Part shown: positions 33,840 through 47,734 of the stretch, in pieces
Position numbering within the stretch: position 1 is the stretch's first letter
Layout of the letters: each line of letters opens with the position of its first letter
From: Entrophospora sp. SA101
Lineage: Eukaryota > Glomeromycota > Glomeromycetes > Entrophosporales > Entrophosporaceae
DNA: 60,975 nt
Assembly: GCA_958430865.1 (NCBI GenBank)
Contig: CAUDNR010004195.1
Coordinates: 513-61,487, forward strand
Direction: 5' to 3'
Program-made: the position numbers and the translations under genes
Notes under the pieces: generated by a model
Told to the model about the DNA's origin: nothing
The model's database searches: none
Seen by the model: only the letters and a program-made list of their open reading frames with translations

Positions 33840-36342
33840 TATTTGATGTTTATTAGCAAGTTAAAAGCAGTTCTAACAAACGAGCAATTAGTAGTATTAG
33901 TTCATCAAAGAAAAAAAATTTTTATTCAATGTTTTAATAATCTAATAGAGAGGCTTAAAAATGAAGATAAAGTTTGACTTGATTTTTCTTGGAAATAAAA
34001 CATTAATACTTATATTTACTGTATATACATTTTTGTATTTATTCATTACAACAAAATCTAGAAAAAAGCGATATTTATACAACATGTGATTATTTACAAA
34101 TCCCATGATAATATTAACAAATTCGAAATTCGTGTCACATGAAGCTTTTTTAAAATATCTCGTTATTTTTATAATAAACTCGAACTTTGTTGTTAGACTA
34201 AAATGAAAGTACTCCATTAAAGCTTTCTAATGAATACTTTTTCATATCGAAAGGTCTCCTCTACACGAATTCACGGTTATTCAAAAACGGTATTACTTTT
34301 TCACTTCAAACCTCAGATTGTTTCTCAATATCGCTTTAAAAGGCTTGATAGTAAATGAGAAGGTGTAGAATACTTTAAGTTTTTATATGGTCATTACTTT
34401 ATGGGGGTATTGGTTAATATGTTTTAGAGAGGTTCACGAAAAACTATTTTATAGAAATTTTAATGGTCATGAAGAATTTATCCATTTTATCAACATCTTG
34501 TCTCATTTCAATTATCATCAATAGTTTTTGATACCAATATTTCTTTTAATAAGAAGATTTTATGAACCATATAAATTGTCCCTTGGGTATTCAAAATGAT
34601 TTTTTAAAGTTAGTGATCAAATTGGCGATTATTATTATGGGTGAAAATGCACCATATTTAGTCCACCAATTTTTTGTCTACACATAAAACAATATTTAGA
34701 ACTTACTACATAGGCATCGAGTGTCGTAGAATAAGGTGAGATTTCCCAACGAGTAATTTGAGTTTTTATGTATCTGAAGTTACGCTGTCACTATGATTGG
34801 AAGTAGGAAGCTGGAAGCACTTCATGGCCACAGCTTGTGGAAGTTACCAGTCAGACACCAGACCTGATGTACAATGGACGACATATTGTGAACGTTCTTC
34901 GGATTGCAATTTAATAGGAACCAATATGGACTGGTTTTGATCAGATCTGTTCGAAGCCTTACCTAGTATAATGAATAAAGTTCCGCATGAGCCGGCTCGC
35001 AAGCTGAATAAGTTATTTGGCTCGCAAGCCAGCTCGTGAGGAGCTTTAATAACTAATTTTTTACTAGTGCACACATCCTTTAGTTTTTGATTTTAAATAG
35101 GATTTTTGATTATCGTTTTTCTCGTTTACTTCCTCTTTTGTTAATTTTAAATAGACTTCTTCAAGCGCTTCATCTAAATCTACGTACTATATATATAAGC
35201 CAAGGTTATATACACTAGCTGAAGGTTGATCTATTGAATTATTCTGTTTTTTTTTACGAACTTGCTTTTTAAATAATCGCCGATCAAACTTTTTCCGTTA
35301 ATATTAATTACGTGACTACAAAGATGACAAAGTAATCAAGATAAAAAATATTCTTTATATTTAGGATATTTACAGTTGCAAGTTCAAGTTACACGAGTGT
35401 GGTTTCGCAACTTTTACTTTGGATTCAAATGCAGTTAACTGGACACCCAAATCAAAGATCAGATATGTGAGTTGGAAGGAGTATTTTCAAGATATCACGA
35501 AGATTAAATCGAAATTTTCGTGATTCCACTCAAAGGTAATTATACCAAGATGACAAGTAGAAGAGCCGAATCGTCCGAATTAGAATATAATTAATCATTG
35601 ACGGATAAACCGGATATTTATCAGGAGGACTTATTATTATTATTATTATTTGAATTTGTTGAAACATGAAAATCAAAAATACGAGAAAAAAAAATCCGGG
35701 ATATTGAAAATTTTAGTAATTGTAATATTAATATTAACATAATGGTTGCAAAGAATAGAAAAATAAAAAGGGGGCTTCATAAAGCAGAAGAAGGATTTGA
35801 TAAAAATTTTTGCAAAAATTTTTAAATTTAGGATTTTATGATCAGATGCAGTAGTATGCGTTTCACGCAAAAAACTGACGTATATAAACAATTTTATTTT
35901 TTTATATGAAAAAAAAAATGATATTTTTTAGAAAATATAATATAAAAAAAATTTTTTATTGTTTAAATAAAATCAAGAAAATAAATACATTCTGCTTTAT
36001 TTTTGTTTGAAAAAAAAAGATTATTGAATTTAATAAAACCCATATTTTTTAATCAGAGATCAGCATCAATAAGAATAAATAATATCACCAATTATTGATT
36101 GGGTTACCATTATTAATTGTCTAATGAATATGATGGATGATGATGATAATGATAATGATGATAATTATGGTGATTGAATGTCACTTTATATATCCTCTAT
36201 GGATGGAGAGAGAGAGAGAGAGAGAGAGAAGAGGAAAAGAAAAAAATGTATGTTTTTGGCAATGATGATGGTGATGATGATGGTGATGGTGATGATGACG
36301 ATGATAAATAATAATAAATTATTATTGGCAGCGACTTCAATT

Positions 36343-38485
36343 TCAAATCTGTCCCTTGATGTCAACCTTTTCAAATTTCTTACTACACGCATCAATTGGT
36401 TTTTGTGCACCTTTAGTCTCTAATGTGCTATTTGATATAATATATTGAGAGGCATTATGATCTGAAAGAAATTTTATACATTCTTCTATATTTTCAAAGG
36501 CTAATTCAGAACGTATAAATTCTAAATCCAAATTTGGTCTAAATCTGCGGATCAAAAAAAAAATTTTTATAATGTAAATATAAAATATTTTTTTAGAAAT
36601 AAGTAACAACAAAAAAAATATATATATTAAACGCTACTTACGATTTACATAAAATTTTCAAAGCAGCAATTCTTTCTCTTTCAACGAAAAGGTTCATCAA
36701 ATATACTCCCATATTAGGCGCCTTTGAATATAAATCAAAGAATTTATGGTAATTTGATGTAGCCAATGCTGACCTGACATCTAATGCATGTTTAATTGCT
36801 TTATTTTCTTTCATTTCATCAGTAAGTTCAGCTATTAATGCATTAATATCTAAATAATGCAATTACAATTATTTTTAATTTTAAACATAATGTTGAAAAA
36901 GAATCTATGTTAATATAATATGATATAAAGATTACCTGAACGATTTCTTGTGTACACAAAGTAAAGGAGTCTATATGCCATGAACTCTATCATTTGACCT
37001 GGAATATTTAATCTGTAAAGTTCCTTTAGTTGTGTTTGACATTGATTATACTCACCCACATCGCCCTAATAAATAAATATCCAAATGCAACGTATTTAAA
37101 GTCATTTTATATTCCAAAAATATATATAACATCAAATAATAACCTTTTCTAATGCTATACGAGCATGTATTTCATATACTTCAACTGTAAATTCATCTTG
37201 GATATGTTGAACCTTGGGTTCATTATATATATATATATATATAAATAAAATTTTTAATTACTATTTTTTTTTTTAAAAAAAAAAAAAAAATCAAGACAGT
37301 TAGTTAGCCAACCGTTAAATCTTGACGTAAAGATTTAAATTGGTCACAAATGTATGTGTAATTTTTTTCTTCTGCCCATTTATTTTTCAAAACTTCAATT
37401 GTTTTCTTTAAGACACGTAATGGCCTTACTGTTGAAGGATCTGGTGCCTGATAATGATAAATTTAAGTGTATTTGACATAGACTAGAAATTGAATACTTA
37501 CAACAAAGTCTTACTGAATATATAATAAATACTCACTGATGTTAAACGTAAATATTGCTTTTCAAGTTGTTGACAAGTTCCAACAATAGTTTGTTCCATG
37601 TTTATTACATCTAATTCCTATGTTACATTTATAAATAAAAGGCTTTTTTTATAAGAATAATCAAAAAAATAACATTTTGTTATTATTCATTCTAAAAACT
37701 TTACTGGTTCCTTAGATTCCCAGTGTAATTTATTCGTTCTATCATGTGCTTGAAATCTTTTTGCACGTTTCTCTCTTTTATCAAGTTCATTGATATCACT
37801 ATCACCTATATCTTGTTCAGGTGATCTACTAGAAGAGTTAGAATCAAATAAATAAAATTTATTAACAATATTCAATAACCTTCAAAATATATACCCTCTT
37901 CGTTTGTTGCTATCTCTCTCTTTGTTTGGACTAATCAATAGAAAAATTTAGTTTATTATTTATTTTAAAAAAAAATATTGGAAAGACTTGAGCCTTTTAA
38001 AATATTTTTCGAGTGCAAAATTAAAATTAACAATACCCAAATTTACCTTGGTGCATAGCAGCTTGGAGGTAATTCGATGTTTTTCCAATCAGTAGTCCAC
38101 ATTTGGTTTGTTCTAATTTTTTCTTCAATTAAAATTTTAAGTTCTCTTTCAACAGCATCAGTATTGTCTGAGGCAACGACATCGAAACTTTTTCTCAGAT
38201 ATTCCCTATTAATAAAATTATAATTATCAATGAAAAGAAACATATATACTAATATATAGAGTAATAATAATATTACAATATTGTTATAAATAATAAAATG
38301 GAAATACTTGCTTTAAATCAGGTGGCCATCTATTTTCAGTAATAGTTTGGGTTCTAAAATTACAGATTTCGAATATCTTTTTTTTAATAAAATATTTTCA
38401 AGATTGTTTTCCTTCCACAAAAAAAAGATATTTTTTTTCCTACTTACTCTGCTGGTTTTTCTTGATTTGAAGTAGTTACATACAT
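36343..38485 (-). CDS. THP3: THP3/LENG8-like SAC3-GANP domain protein, copy 2
   Basis: No difference was noticed from 19825-21967, including the frame problem between the second and third exons. If the duplication is an assembly artefact, this is the same gene counted twice. Confidence 0.85.
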
Positions 38486-39625
38486 GATGTCAAAGTGAAA
38501 AGCTTTGTATAGTTGATAAAATCAAATTAAATAGTCTATGATCAAATTTAAAAGTCGTTATAACGATAAGTTAAAATAATTTTAGATAGAGCAAAAAATA
38601 TTTGTTGTGATCAACATAATTTTAAAAGTTTTATTATTGATTGTTACCTTCATTTTTTTTTTTTTTTTTTTTGGAAATCCTCAAGTTTCCAGGATTTAAA
38701 TTCCTCGCGAAACAGTTGACAATAATTTTAGTAGTTTTTTACCAAGAGAAATTCTAGTATATTTGCAAAACAATTCAGTAGTTAAGTGTAGAAAGGGGAA
38801 GCAGATTGTCATTTGCAGAATCTTTCTAAAGAAATACAAAATTATATTAAAATCTATATTGCAACCTCCATCCTCAAAAATATTTTACTGCCTTGTAAAG
38901 AATTAGGTCAAGAAATTTTCATAGATGGTTTTATTCACGGTCTAGGTTTGATCTGGAAATTTTAGGGACAGCGAAGATAGATGTTTGAAATGTGTTATTA
39001 GTTTTATTAGGTTATAGGTGTTTATGTGTTTACTCCATCTGCTTGCGACGTTTGTTATATGTGTGTTAAAAAATGGTTTCAAGACACTGTATTACAATTT
39101 GAAGAGAACAGTTAGAGATTGAAGATATTTATTTCATGGGATCCTGATTAAAAAGAAATTTTCTGTTTTCATCGCAATTGTTTGCTTTCCTTCAATTTAA
39201 AAGGGGTTATTAAAGAGTTTCTTGTTTATTACATTAAATATAGAACCACGATAAAACGACCTATAAAAATTTTTGTTCTGAAGCAAATGTTTCAATAAAT
39301 TTTTAGTATGAACCAATCAATAGTTATAATAATTAATAATTAATTAATTGTCCATAATATGTTGAAAAAATATTGTAGCAGGAATAAGTGAAATATCGAA
39401 ATATTTAACATAGTCTAGTTAGTACATTATCTACTTCAACTGAAAGTTATCTATACTTGCCTTTGGCAACTATTTACTTTTTATTTAATTTATTTAATAA
39501 CAATAAATTTTTTGTGTGATTGTTTTGAAGTTGGGTACGAAATTCCTTTGATTGGCTAATTTAATTTTCACGTGTATGAATTTTAGAAATTTCATTTCAA
39601 TCTTCTATCAAATTTTTTTTAAAAA

Positions 39626-41225
39626 ATGTCCAGCAGTTTTTCATCAGTAGAAAATATTCAAACATTATTTAATAGTCTAGCAGATTTAAATAGTTATGCC
39701 CTACCACTAAAATATACTAGTAAACTTGTAAATGATTTAACAAAGTTATTGAATGAATCAGATTTTTATGATGTAGAAATTAGAGTTGGAATGGATGAGG
39801 ATGTTAAAACTTTTAAAGCTCATTCTACCATTTTAAAAGCAAGATCTTCATATTTTAAGGCTGCTTTATCAAATAATTGGGCAAAGAAATCTGATGATGG
39901 TATCATTTTATTTGAAAAAAAATATATTTCTCCAAATGTATTTGAGGCTCTTTTAATGTAAGATTATTTTAGCTTGATCAATTAATTAATTGAATGATTA
40001 ATTATAAATAATTTAAAATTACTTATTTTATAGATATATTTACAATGGGACCATTAATATAGATAATCTGGATGAAAATGAAAACTTTGAACTTCTTGAG
40101 GCATGTGATGAATTAGGCTTTAATGAATTAATTGAAGATTTACAAAATCACTTGATCATCAAAAAGAAAGAATGGATTCAACAGAATTTAGTTTATGTTC
40201 ATAAAATTTCATCACATCATCAATCATTCAACTTACTTCATGATTATTTTGATGAATTAATTAGTGATAATCCAGAATCATATTTTGAATCTGATGATTT
40301 TGTTGATATTGAAGAATCAACACTTGTGTCTATATTGGAAAGAGATGATTTAGAAGTAAAAGAAATTAGTATTTGGGATCGTGCTATTCAATGGGGAATG
40401 GGACAAAGTGAAGAATTTGAAAAGGATATTTCAGTGTGGAACAAAGATGATTTTATCAAGATGAAGAAGATATTAAAAGATGTTATTCCATTGATAAGAT
40501 TCAATCAAATTGCTTTAACTGATTTTCACAATAAAATCGAGCCATTTAAAAGTTTTTTTGATGAAGAAATTTATAAAGAAGTATTTGAATATTATCTTGG
40601 CAATAATAAATGGCAACCAAGATTATTACTTCAAAAAGATCCAAGAACAAGAACAGTAACTTTATTAAATTTAAAAAAAAAACGTTTAATTTCAAGTTGG
40701 ATTGACAAAAATGATGTATCTTATGAATTTGAATTAATTCTTCAAGGTACTCGAGATGGCTTTTCTAGATCTGTCTTTGAAGAAAAATGTTATAATATTG
40801 AACAGACTGTAGTCATTGTGAAAGTTAAAGATACAGGAGAATTAGTTGGTGGATATAATCCAGTTTGTTGGAATATAAGTGGAGAATCTCCAGATTCACT
40901 ATATTGGATCGAAACAGATGAAAGTTTTATTTTTAAGATTGATGAAAATCAAATAAATAATTCAATATTAAGTAGAGTCATTGATATTAAATATGCAATA
41001 TTTCATGATCAACAAGTGATTAGTATGAATGTAGAGAATATAAATTTTCACGAAATTACTATGAATTTTGTGGATTTACAGATATTGAATAGCACTGATA
41101 ATAAACCTTATTATTATTTGGGTTACTATCCTTCTTATGAATATGATTTAAAACTTAAAAATAAACCCAGTCAAGTCCATTTAATAGAAGAATGTGAAGT
41201 TTATAAAATAGTAAAAAAGAATTAA
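39626..41225 (+). CDS. BTB-BACK-TLDc protein 1, copy 2
   Basis: Exons 39626-39957 and 40034-41225. The deduced 507-residue protein has no difference from the copy at 23108-24707. Confidence 0.92.
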
Positions 41226-41523
41226 TTTATTTAAAATAATTTACTCTGTATTATTAAAAATTATTATATTATATATAGCATTTATAAGCATTATATTAAT
41301 TTTCTATTTAAAATAAATGTCAAATTTCAATTTATCATTTTAAAAAATTTCTGCAGTCGGTAAATCTAATTAGTAAGATACTATTAAAAAGGCAATGTGA
41401 ATTAATATTAAGAATTTTCGAACGGAAAATTTAACATTTCCAAATGACTTAATTATTTTATCATTGACTGATAAAGGATGGGTTAAATCTTATATCAGAC
41501 GTAATAGTAATATATTGTTATTA

Positions 41524-41793
41524 TGATTATTATGATGGAAAAATCAAAGTCGGCATAGGTGGAGGAGATGTTAAAAGCTTTAAAGCTCATTCCACTAAAA
41601 AAAAATCTGGCGATGATATCATTTATTTGAAAAAGAAAATGCTTCTCTGATGTATTTAAGCCATTTTCAACATAAGATTATTTTGATTTATTAGATAATT
41701 AATCATTGAATGATTATAATAATTTAAATCATTGATTCCTTATAAATGTTTACAATGGAGTTGTTAACGTAGATAATTGGGTGTAAATGAAAC
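41524..41793 (+). pseudogene. Decayed BTB gene fragment, copy 2
   Basis: Same sequence as 25006-25275, with the same internal deletion and stops. Confidence 0.7.
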
Positions 41794-42564
41794 CTTTTGA
41801 ACATCTGATCTTAATTATCGAAAAAAAAGATGTATTTAGTTTACATTCATTGAATCATCAATTGTTCAATTTCTTGAAGTTTTTCACTTCAGTTTTTTGA
41901 GCCGTTGCAGTAGCTTTAGGCGCAGCTAAAGCACCTGTTTTTACATCTCCCACTACTAATATTCTGCATCTTGGCAAATTTTTTAATTCAATAAGTAAAG
42001 GCGGATATTTTACATCTCCATCATTACGTTTTTTTTTTTGGATTTTCATTTTCATTGTTTCTCCAACACTTCTTGAATCTCTACCATTTCTAATCGTTTA
42101 TTAGGTAAAATAATTGCTTTATATATATATATATATAAATAATTAATATAATTATATAATCATTAATGAAAATAAAATGATTATAAATTTCTCAGTCATT
42201 TTTAAGAATATAATAAAATTTCAAAGAACTATCATAGAGTGGACGTATGTTATGTATGTACCCGCGTTTGGTAAGTTGACTATTTATGTTTTTAAAAAGC
42301 CAAGAAATCAGCAAATAGAGAGGGAATGATGTTACTAAACTGGAATAGCAATTAGTACATTTAATGAGAATAAAGAAGAATATATTAATCAAGAGTTAAT
42401 TGAAGAAAAATCAACAAATGAGATCAACAACAAAGTGAAAGTAAAGGCAAAGGAAAATTAAGTTCGCTCAGTATGAATTTATACTTCTGGGCTAATTAAT
42501 CTCAGTAGATATTGGATAATTAAAAAATTATGGACAAGAATAAAGTCTCTTCTTCTCCACATAT

Positions 42565-44877
42565 CATTCATTACCTTAAATTTTTGACCTGTTTTAATAT
42601 TATTAATGTATCTTCTGAATTGAAAAAATTATTAATATTTTTAAATAGAAAAGGATAATAATAATAATAACTTGTGGCTTGAATAAAACGAATAATTCGA
42701 ATAAACGAATAATTATAAAACGAATAAAGAAATCCCCCAAATAATTCGAACTAATACTAATACTAATATTAGTATTCGAAATAATTTGTATTATTAACAT
42801 TACGAATAGAAACTCTAGCTCAACTCAAAAAAAGATTTTTAAATTCTCATAAATATCCGAGGAAATTTCACATAGTCAAACTCCACTTCAACGAATCTTA
42901 TTACGTGATTAGTAATTTGTTATAACGAATTTTAAATGAACTATTTTCAATGGCCTGCAAAATCGTGATCTTATTACTGAATTTTATTTCAATTGTTTTT
43001 AATTGATTTTTCATTTTTTCCGTTGATTTAGATGAATAAAAGCCAGTGATATAAAATTACGGATATATACTACTAAGCAACATGCTATTATTACGTGGGT
43101 TTCTACAAATTTGCGTAAATACGTAATCAAATACTTAATATATTTATATAAATAAAAAAAATTCTATTAGCTATATTTATTTTTTTTTCAAATTTATTTT
43201 TTATCAATTATTTGAAATACTTCTAATTCATCATATTTACTACCACTTATTATATTAATGTCATTATAAGAAGATGAACTTTCCACAAGAATATTATTAT
43301 TTGATTGAAAACGAAGATCATGACCACCACCAAAAACAGCTAAATATGAAGAATGACAGCGAATTGCATTATGATTCTTAATAACATAACTAAACTTTGC
43401 AGTATAAATATCATTTCTATCACTAATGTTAAAAATATAACTTTCAGTTGTACTTTTCCATATACCAGCTCCATTATTTAAATTCCAATCAAGTGGATTA
43501 TAACCTCCTACTAATTGATCTGAATTTTGTATTTTGCCAACTACAAGAGTTTTATTGATATTATGACATTTTTGACGAAATATAGTTCCACTTAAACCAT
43601 CTCTACTACCACAATATATAAGTTTAAATTCGTATTTAAGATCTCTGAATGAATTATATTGTGGGATTTTTTTATCAATCCAGTTTGCAAAAAGCAAAAT
43701 AAGCTCTTGGTTAATTGTTAATGATTGAATTTTTGGAATTCTTGATGGTAATAAATTCAAAGTTTGCTGGTTAGCATCCATTATATAATGATGTAAAAGG
43801 TCATTCCAAAATAACTCTGAAAAAAGCTTCTGATATGTAATAATTTTAGAACAAAAATCCTTTAGGAATATCTTGAAATCTTATTAGAGGAATAAATTCT
43901 TTTAATGTATTTTCCATATCAACAAAATTTTGTGGTGACCAATTTTTAATTTCACTGTTATTGATCTCTGTATGCCTTGCTAATACCCATTTAAGAATAT
44001 TTTCCCAAATAACTATTTCATCAATACAAAAATCATCCCTTTTAAGAATCTCCAATAAAGTTGGTTTTTCTAATGATTTAAATTCACTTGACTCAAATAA
44101 TTTTTTACAAAATTTATTTAAGAAAATACTTTCAAATTCCATAAATTGTTTGTTAGAATAAACTGATTGTAAAATTTTAACTGGATTTTCTTTTATATAA
44201 TCCTCACATTTTTCAATAAAGTAGTTCATTGTATAATTGTAAAGCCACTCAAGATCAAGTTCATCAGCTGCAATTAATATTTGCAAAATATCAACTCCAG
44301 TATAATTATCTAATTCTATATTACATGTATACAAGAATCTTTCAAAATAAATAAATGTTATTATTATAAACTCAACAATAATAATTAATTAACAATTTAA
44401 TTTAAACTTACTTGAGAATAGGGTCAAAAGCTTTTTCACTAATATTGGCTTTTTCAATAATATAATACCCGTTTTTCTTTGTTGCATTAGTTAATGCATT
44501 TCTAAAAAATGGACAATGTGCACATATGATAGATGTATGTGCATGAATTTCTTTAATGTTTGGTTCTACACCAAGATATATTTTTACATCATAAAAATCT
44601 TCTGTATTTAATAATCTTTCGTTTTCATTAAAATATTTTTCCAAAATTGTTGAATCCATTTGGTCAAAAGGTAGTTTAATAATAAATTTTTTTAAGTTGC
44701 AAAGTATGTTACACATATGTTTGATTTGTAATATGGTGCAGATCATCTATAATCATTAATTGCTTATAGTAACAATTGGTCAACTTCAAAATACTAAACA
44801 AAAAAAAAATTATATCATTTTAAAAAATTTAACCGATAAGTTTTATTGTTCATGACTCGAGCTTCAAAAGTTATCGG
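42565..44877 (-). repeat. Palindrome, left arm (2,313 bp)
   Basis: Reverse complement of 44958-47270: coding exons, introns and 3' flank pair at a constant coordinate sum of 89,835. The left 1,104 bases also occur at 26047-27150. Confidence 0.95.
43194..44659 (-). pseudogene. BTB-BACK-TLDc gene 2, left palindrome arm, one frameshift
   Basis: Exon 1 is 44659-44412 (MDSTILEKYF, BTB motif EDFYDVKIYLGVEP, HAHTSIICAHCPFFRNAL). An intron follows, then exon 2 from 44338 to 43194 with BACK-like (LEILKRDDFCIDEIVIWENILKW, IPLIRF) and TLDc (YCGSRDGLSG, LVGGYNPLDW) regions. Frame is lost by one base near 43860, right after IPLIRFQDIPK: a stop follows in the first frame and the family-like sequence continues in the next. 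I choose the internal ATG because the longer N-terminus (to 44746) would be encoded by a repeat-like end. It is either a pseudogene or a base-call error. Confidence 0.8.
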
Positions 44878-44887
44878 NNNNNNNNNN
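44878..44887. other. Assembly gap, 10 N
   Basis: It lies next to the palindrome centre, at the edge of a hairpin-forming repeat. The true length is unknown. Confidence 0.99.
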
Positions 44888-44936
44888 AATGTATAACAAA
44901 ATTCGGAATTTTCAAAATGCTAAGGCTCTGCCAATT

Positions 44937-45071
44937 TTCAGTTTAAGAAAAAACCAGCCGATAACTTTTGAAGCTCGAGTCATGAACAATAAAACTTATC
45001 GGTTAAATTTTTTAAAATGATATAATTTTTTTTTTGTTTAGTATTTTGAAGTTGACCAATTGTTACTATAA
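44937..45071 (+). repeat. Dispersed hairpin repeat, second copy (see 4867-5010)
   Basis: It matches 4867-5010 from TCTGC(C/A)AATTTT through GTTACTATA with scattered substitutions. Part of it forms the innermost right arm of the palindrome. Confidence 0.7.
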
Positions 45072-47270
45072 GCAATTAATGATTATAGATGATCTGCACC
45101 ATATTACAAATCAAACATATGTGTAACATACTTTGCAACTTAAAAAAATTTATTATTAAACTACCTTTTGACCAAATGGATTCAACAATTTTGGAAAAAT
45201 ATTTTAATGAAAACGAAAGATTATTAAATACAGAAGATTTTTATGATGTAAAAATATATCTTGGTGTAGAACCAAACATTAAAGAAATTCATGCACATAC
45301 ATCTATCATATGTGCACATTGTCCATTTTTTAGAAATGCATTAACTAATGCAACAAAGAAAAACGGGTATTATATTATTGAAAAAGCCAATATTAGTGAA
45401 AAAGCTTTTGACCCTATTCTCAAGTAAGTTTAAATTAAATTGTTAATTAATTATTATTGTTGAGTTTATAATAATAACATTTATTTATTTTGAAAGATTC
45501 TTGTATACATGTAATATAGAATTAGATAATTATACTGGAGTTGATATTTTGCAAATATTAATTGCAGCTGATGAACTTGATCTTGAGTGGCTTTACAATT
45601 ATACAATGAACTACTTTATTGAAAAATGTGAGGATTATATAAAAGAAAATCCAGTTAAAATTTTACAATCAGTTTATTCTAACAAACAATTTATGGAATT
45701 TGAAAGTATTTTCTTAAATAAATTTTGTAAAAAATTATTTGAGTCAAGTGAATTTAAATCATTAGAAAAACCAACTTTATTGGAGATTCTTAAAAGGGAT
45801 GATTTTTGTATTGATGAAATAGTTATTTGGGAAAATATTCTTAAATGGGTATTAGCAAGGCATACAGAGATCAATAACAGTGAAATTAAAAATTGGTCAC
45901 CACAAAATTTTGTTGATATGGAAAATACATTAAAAGAATTTATTCCTCTAATAAGATTTCAAGATATTCCTAAAGGATTTTTGTTCTAAAATTATTACAT
46001 ATCAGAAGCTTTTTTCAGAGTTATTTTGGAATGACCTTTTACATCATTATATAATGGATGCTAACCAGCAAACTTTGAATTTATTACCATCAAGAATTCC
46101 AAAAATTCAATCATTAACAATTAACCAAGAGCTTATTTTGCTTTTTGCAAACTGGATTGATAAAAAAATCCCACAATATAATTCATTCAGAGATCTTAAA
46201 TACGAATTTAAACTTATATATTGTGGTAGTAGAGATGGTTTAAGTGGAACTATATTTCGTCAAAAATGTCATAATATCAATAAAACTCTTGTAGTTGGCA
46301 AAATACAAAATTCAGATCAATTAGTAGGAGGTTATAATCCACTTGATTGGAATTTAAATAATGGAGCTGGTATATGGAAAAGTACAACTGAAAGTTATAT
46401 TTTTAACATTAGTGATAGAAATGATATTTATACTGCAAAGTTTAGTTATGTTATTAAGAATCATAATGCAATTCGCTGTCATTCTTCATATTTAGCTGTT
46501 TTTGGTGGTGGTCATGATCTTCGTTTTCAATCAAATAATAATATTCTTGTGGAAAGTTCATCTTCTTATAATGACATTAATATAATAAGTGGTAGTAAAT
46601 ATGATGAATTAGAAGTATTTCAAATAATTGATAAAAAATAAATTTGAAAAAAAAATAAATATAGCTAATAGAATTTTTTTTATTTATATAAATATATTAA
46701 GTATTTGATTACGTATTTACGCAAATTTGTAGAAACCCACGTAATAATAGCATGTTGCTTAGTAGTATATATCCGTAATTTTATATCACTGGCTTTTATT
46801 CATCTAAATCAACGGAAAAAATGAAAAATCAATTAAAAACAATTGAAATAAAATTCAGTAATAAGATCACGATTTTGCAGGCCATTGAAAATAGTTCATT
46901 TAAAATTCGTTATAACAAATTACTAATCACGTAATAAGATTCGTTGAAGTGGAGTTTGACTATGTGAAATTTCCTCGGATATTTATGAGAATTTAAAAAT
47001 CTTTTTTTGAGTTGAGCTAGAGTTTCTATTCGTAATGTTAATAATACAAATTATTTCGAATACTAATATTAGTATTAGTATTAGTTCGAATTATTTGGGG
47101 GATTTCTTTATTCGTTTTATAATTATTCGTTTATTCGAATTATTCGTTTTATTCAAGCCACAAGTTATTATTATTATTATCCTTTTCTATTTAAAAATAT
47201 TAATAATTTTTTCAATTCAGAAGATACATTAATAATATTAAAACAGGTCAAAAATTTAAGGTAATGAATG
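44958..47270 (+). repeat. Palindrome, right arm (2,313 bp)
   Basis: Inverted copy of 42565-44877; the spacer between the arms is 80 positions including the 10 N. Beyond 47270 the sequence differs from the left flank. Confidence 0.95.
45176..46641 (+). pseudogene. BTB-BACK-TLDc gene 2, right palindrome arm, one frameshift
   Basis: Exon 1 is 45176-45423, the intron is 45424-45496 and exon 2 is 45497-46641. The structure and the single-base frame break (near 45975, in cctaaaggattttt) are the same as in the left arm. Apart from that break, length and motif order fit an intact BTB-BACK-TLDc protein of about 460 residues. Confidence 0.8.
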
Positions 47271-47353
47271 GTGGTAAGTTTTTTAAAAATCCAATGCGTG
47301 GATCACATAATATTTCAAAATTTTTAACTTTTGAGTATAGATGATCCGCACTG
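47265..47353 (-). repeat. 89-bp dispersed repeat (inverted copy at 60752-60840)
   Basis: Read on the minus strand it begins CAGTGCGGATCATCTATACT and ends near CCACCATTCA. A shortened relative of its start (GTGCAGATCATCTATAATC) occurs at the inner edges of the palindrome arms (44736, 45082). The start resembles a transposon end. Confidence 0.7.
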
Positions 47354-47730
47354 TATAAATATGTATTATGCAAAAATCTCAATTTTTGGTCATATGGGCA
47401 CTTTAAGCTACCTTTTGCTAGAGAATCTACCATTTATTTTAAAATATTGATGAAAGGCAAATCAAATGTTACTACTCATTTCTTACACATTAATATTAAC
47501 ATATTAACATCATATTAGATTTATAAAACGTATTAATTTGAATTTTTTATGTGATTCACATCCTGGACTTTGTTGCTTTTTCATATAGGCATGTCATTAA
47601 GTCTTTTCCAGCAAATTAACCTTTCGAACAATATTTAAAAATGAACTTTAGCAATAAAGCGAGAAAGTGAAAAGGAGAGAGGTAATAAAAAAGAAGGAAA
47701 TATATATTTACATCTATCATACCTTTAATA
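47354..47730. other. Region without a recognised gene
   Basis: A minus frame at 47248-47433 is mostly the 89-bp repeat. Nothing else was assigned. Confidence 0.35.
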
Positions 47731-47734
47731 TTGC

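Larger units (their letters stand above)
34119..43668. repeat. Direct duplication, copy 2 (9,550 bp)
   Basis: Matches 17601-27150 at constant offset 16,518. It continues past 43668 with sequence that is hidden by the N gap in copy 1. Confidence 0.95.
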
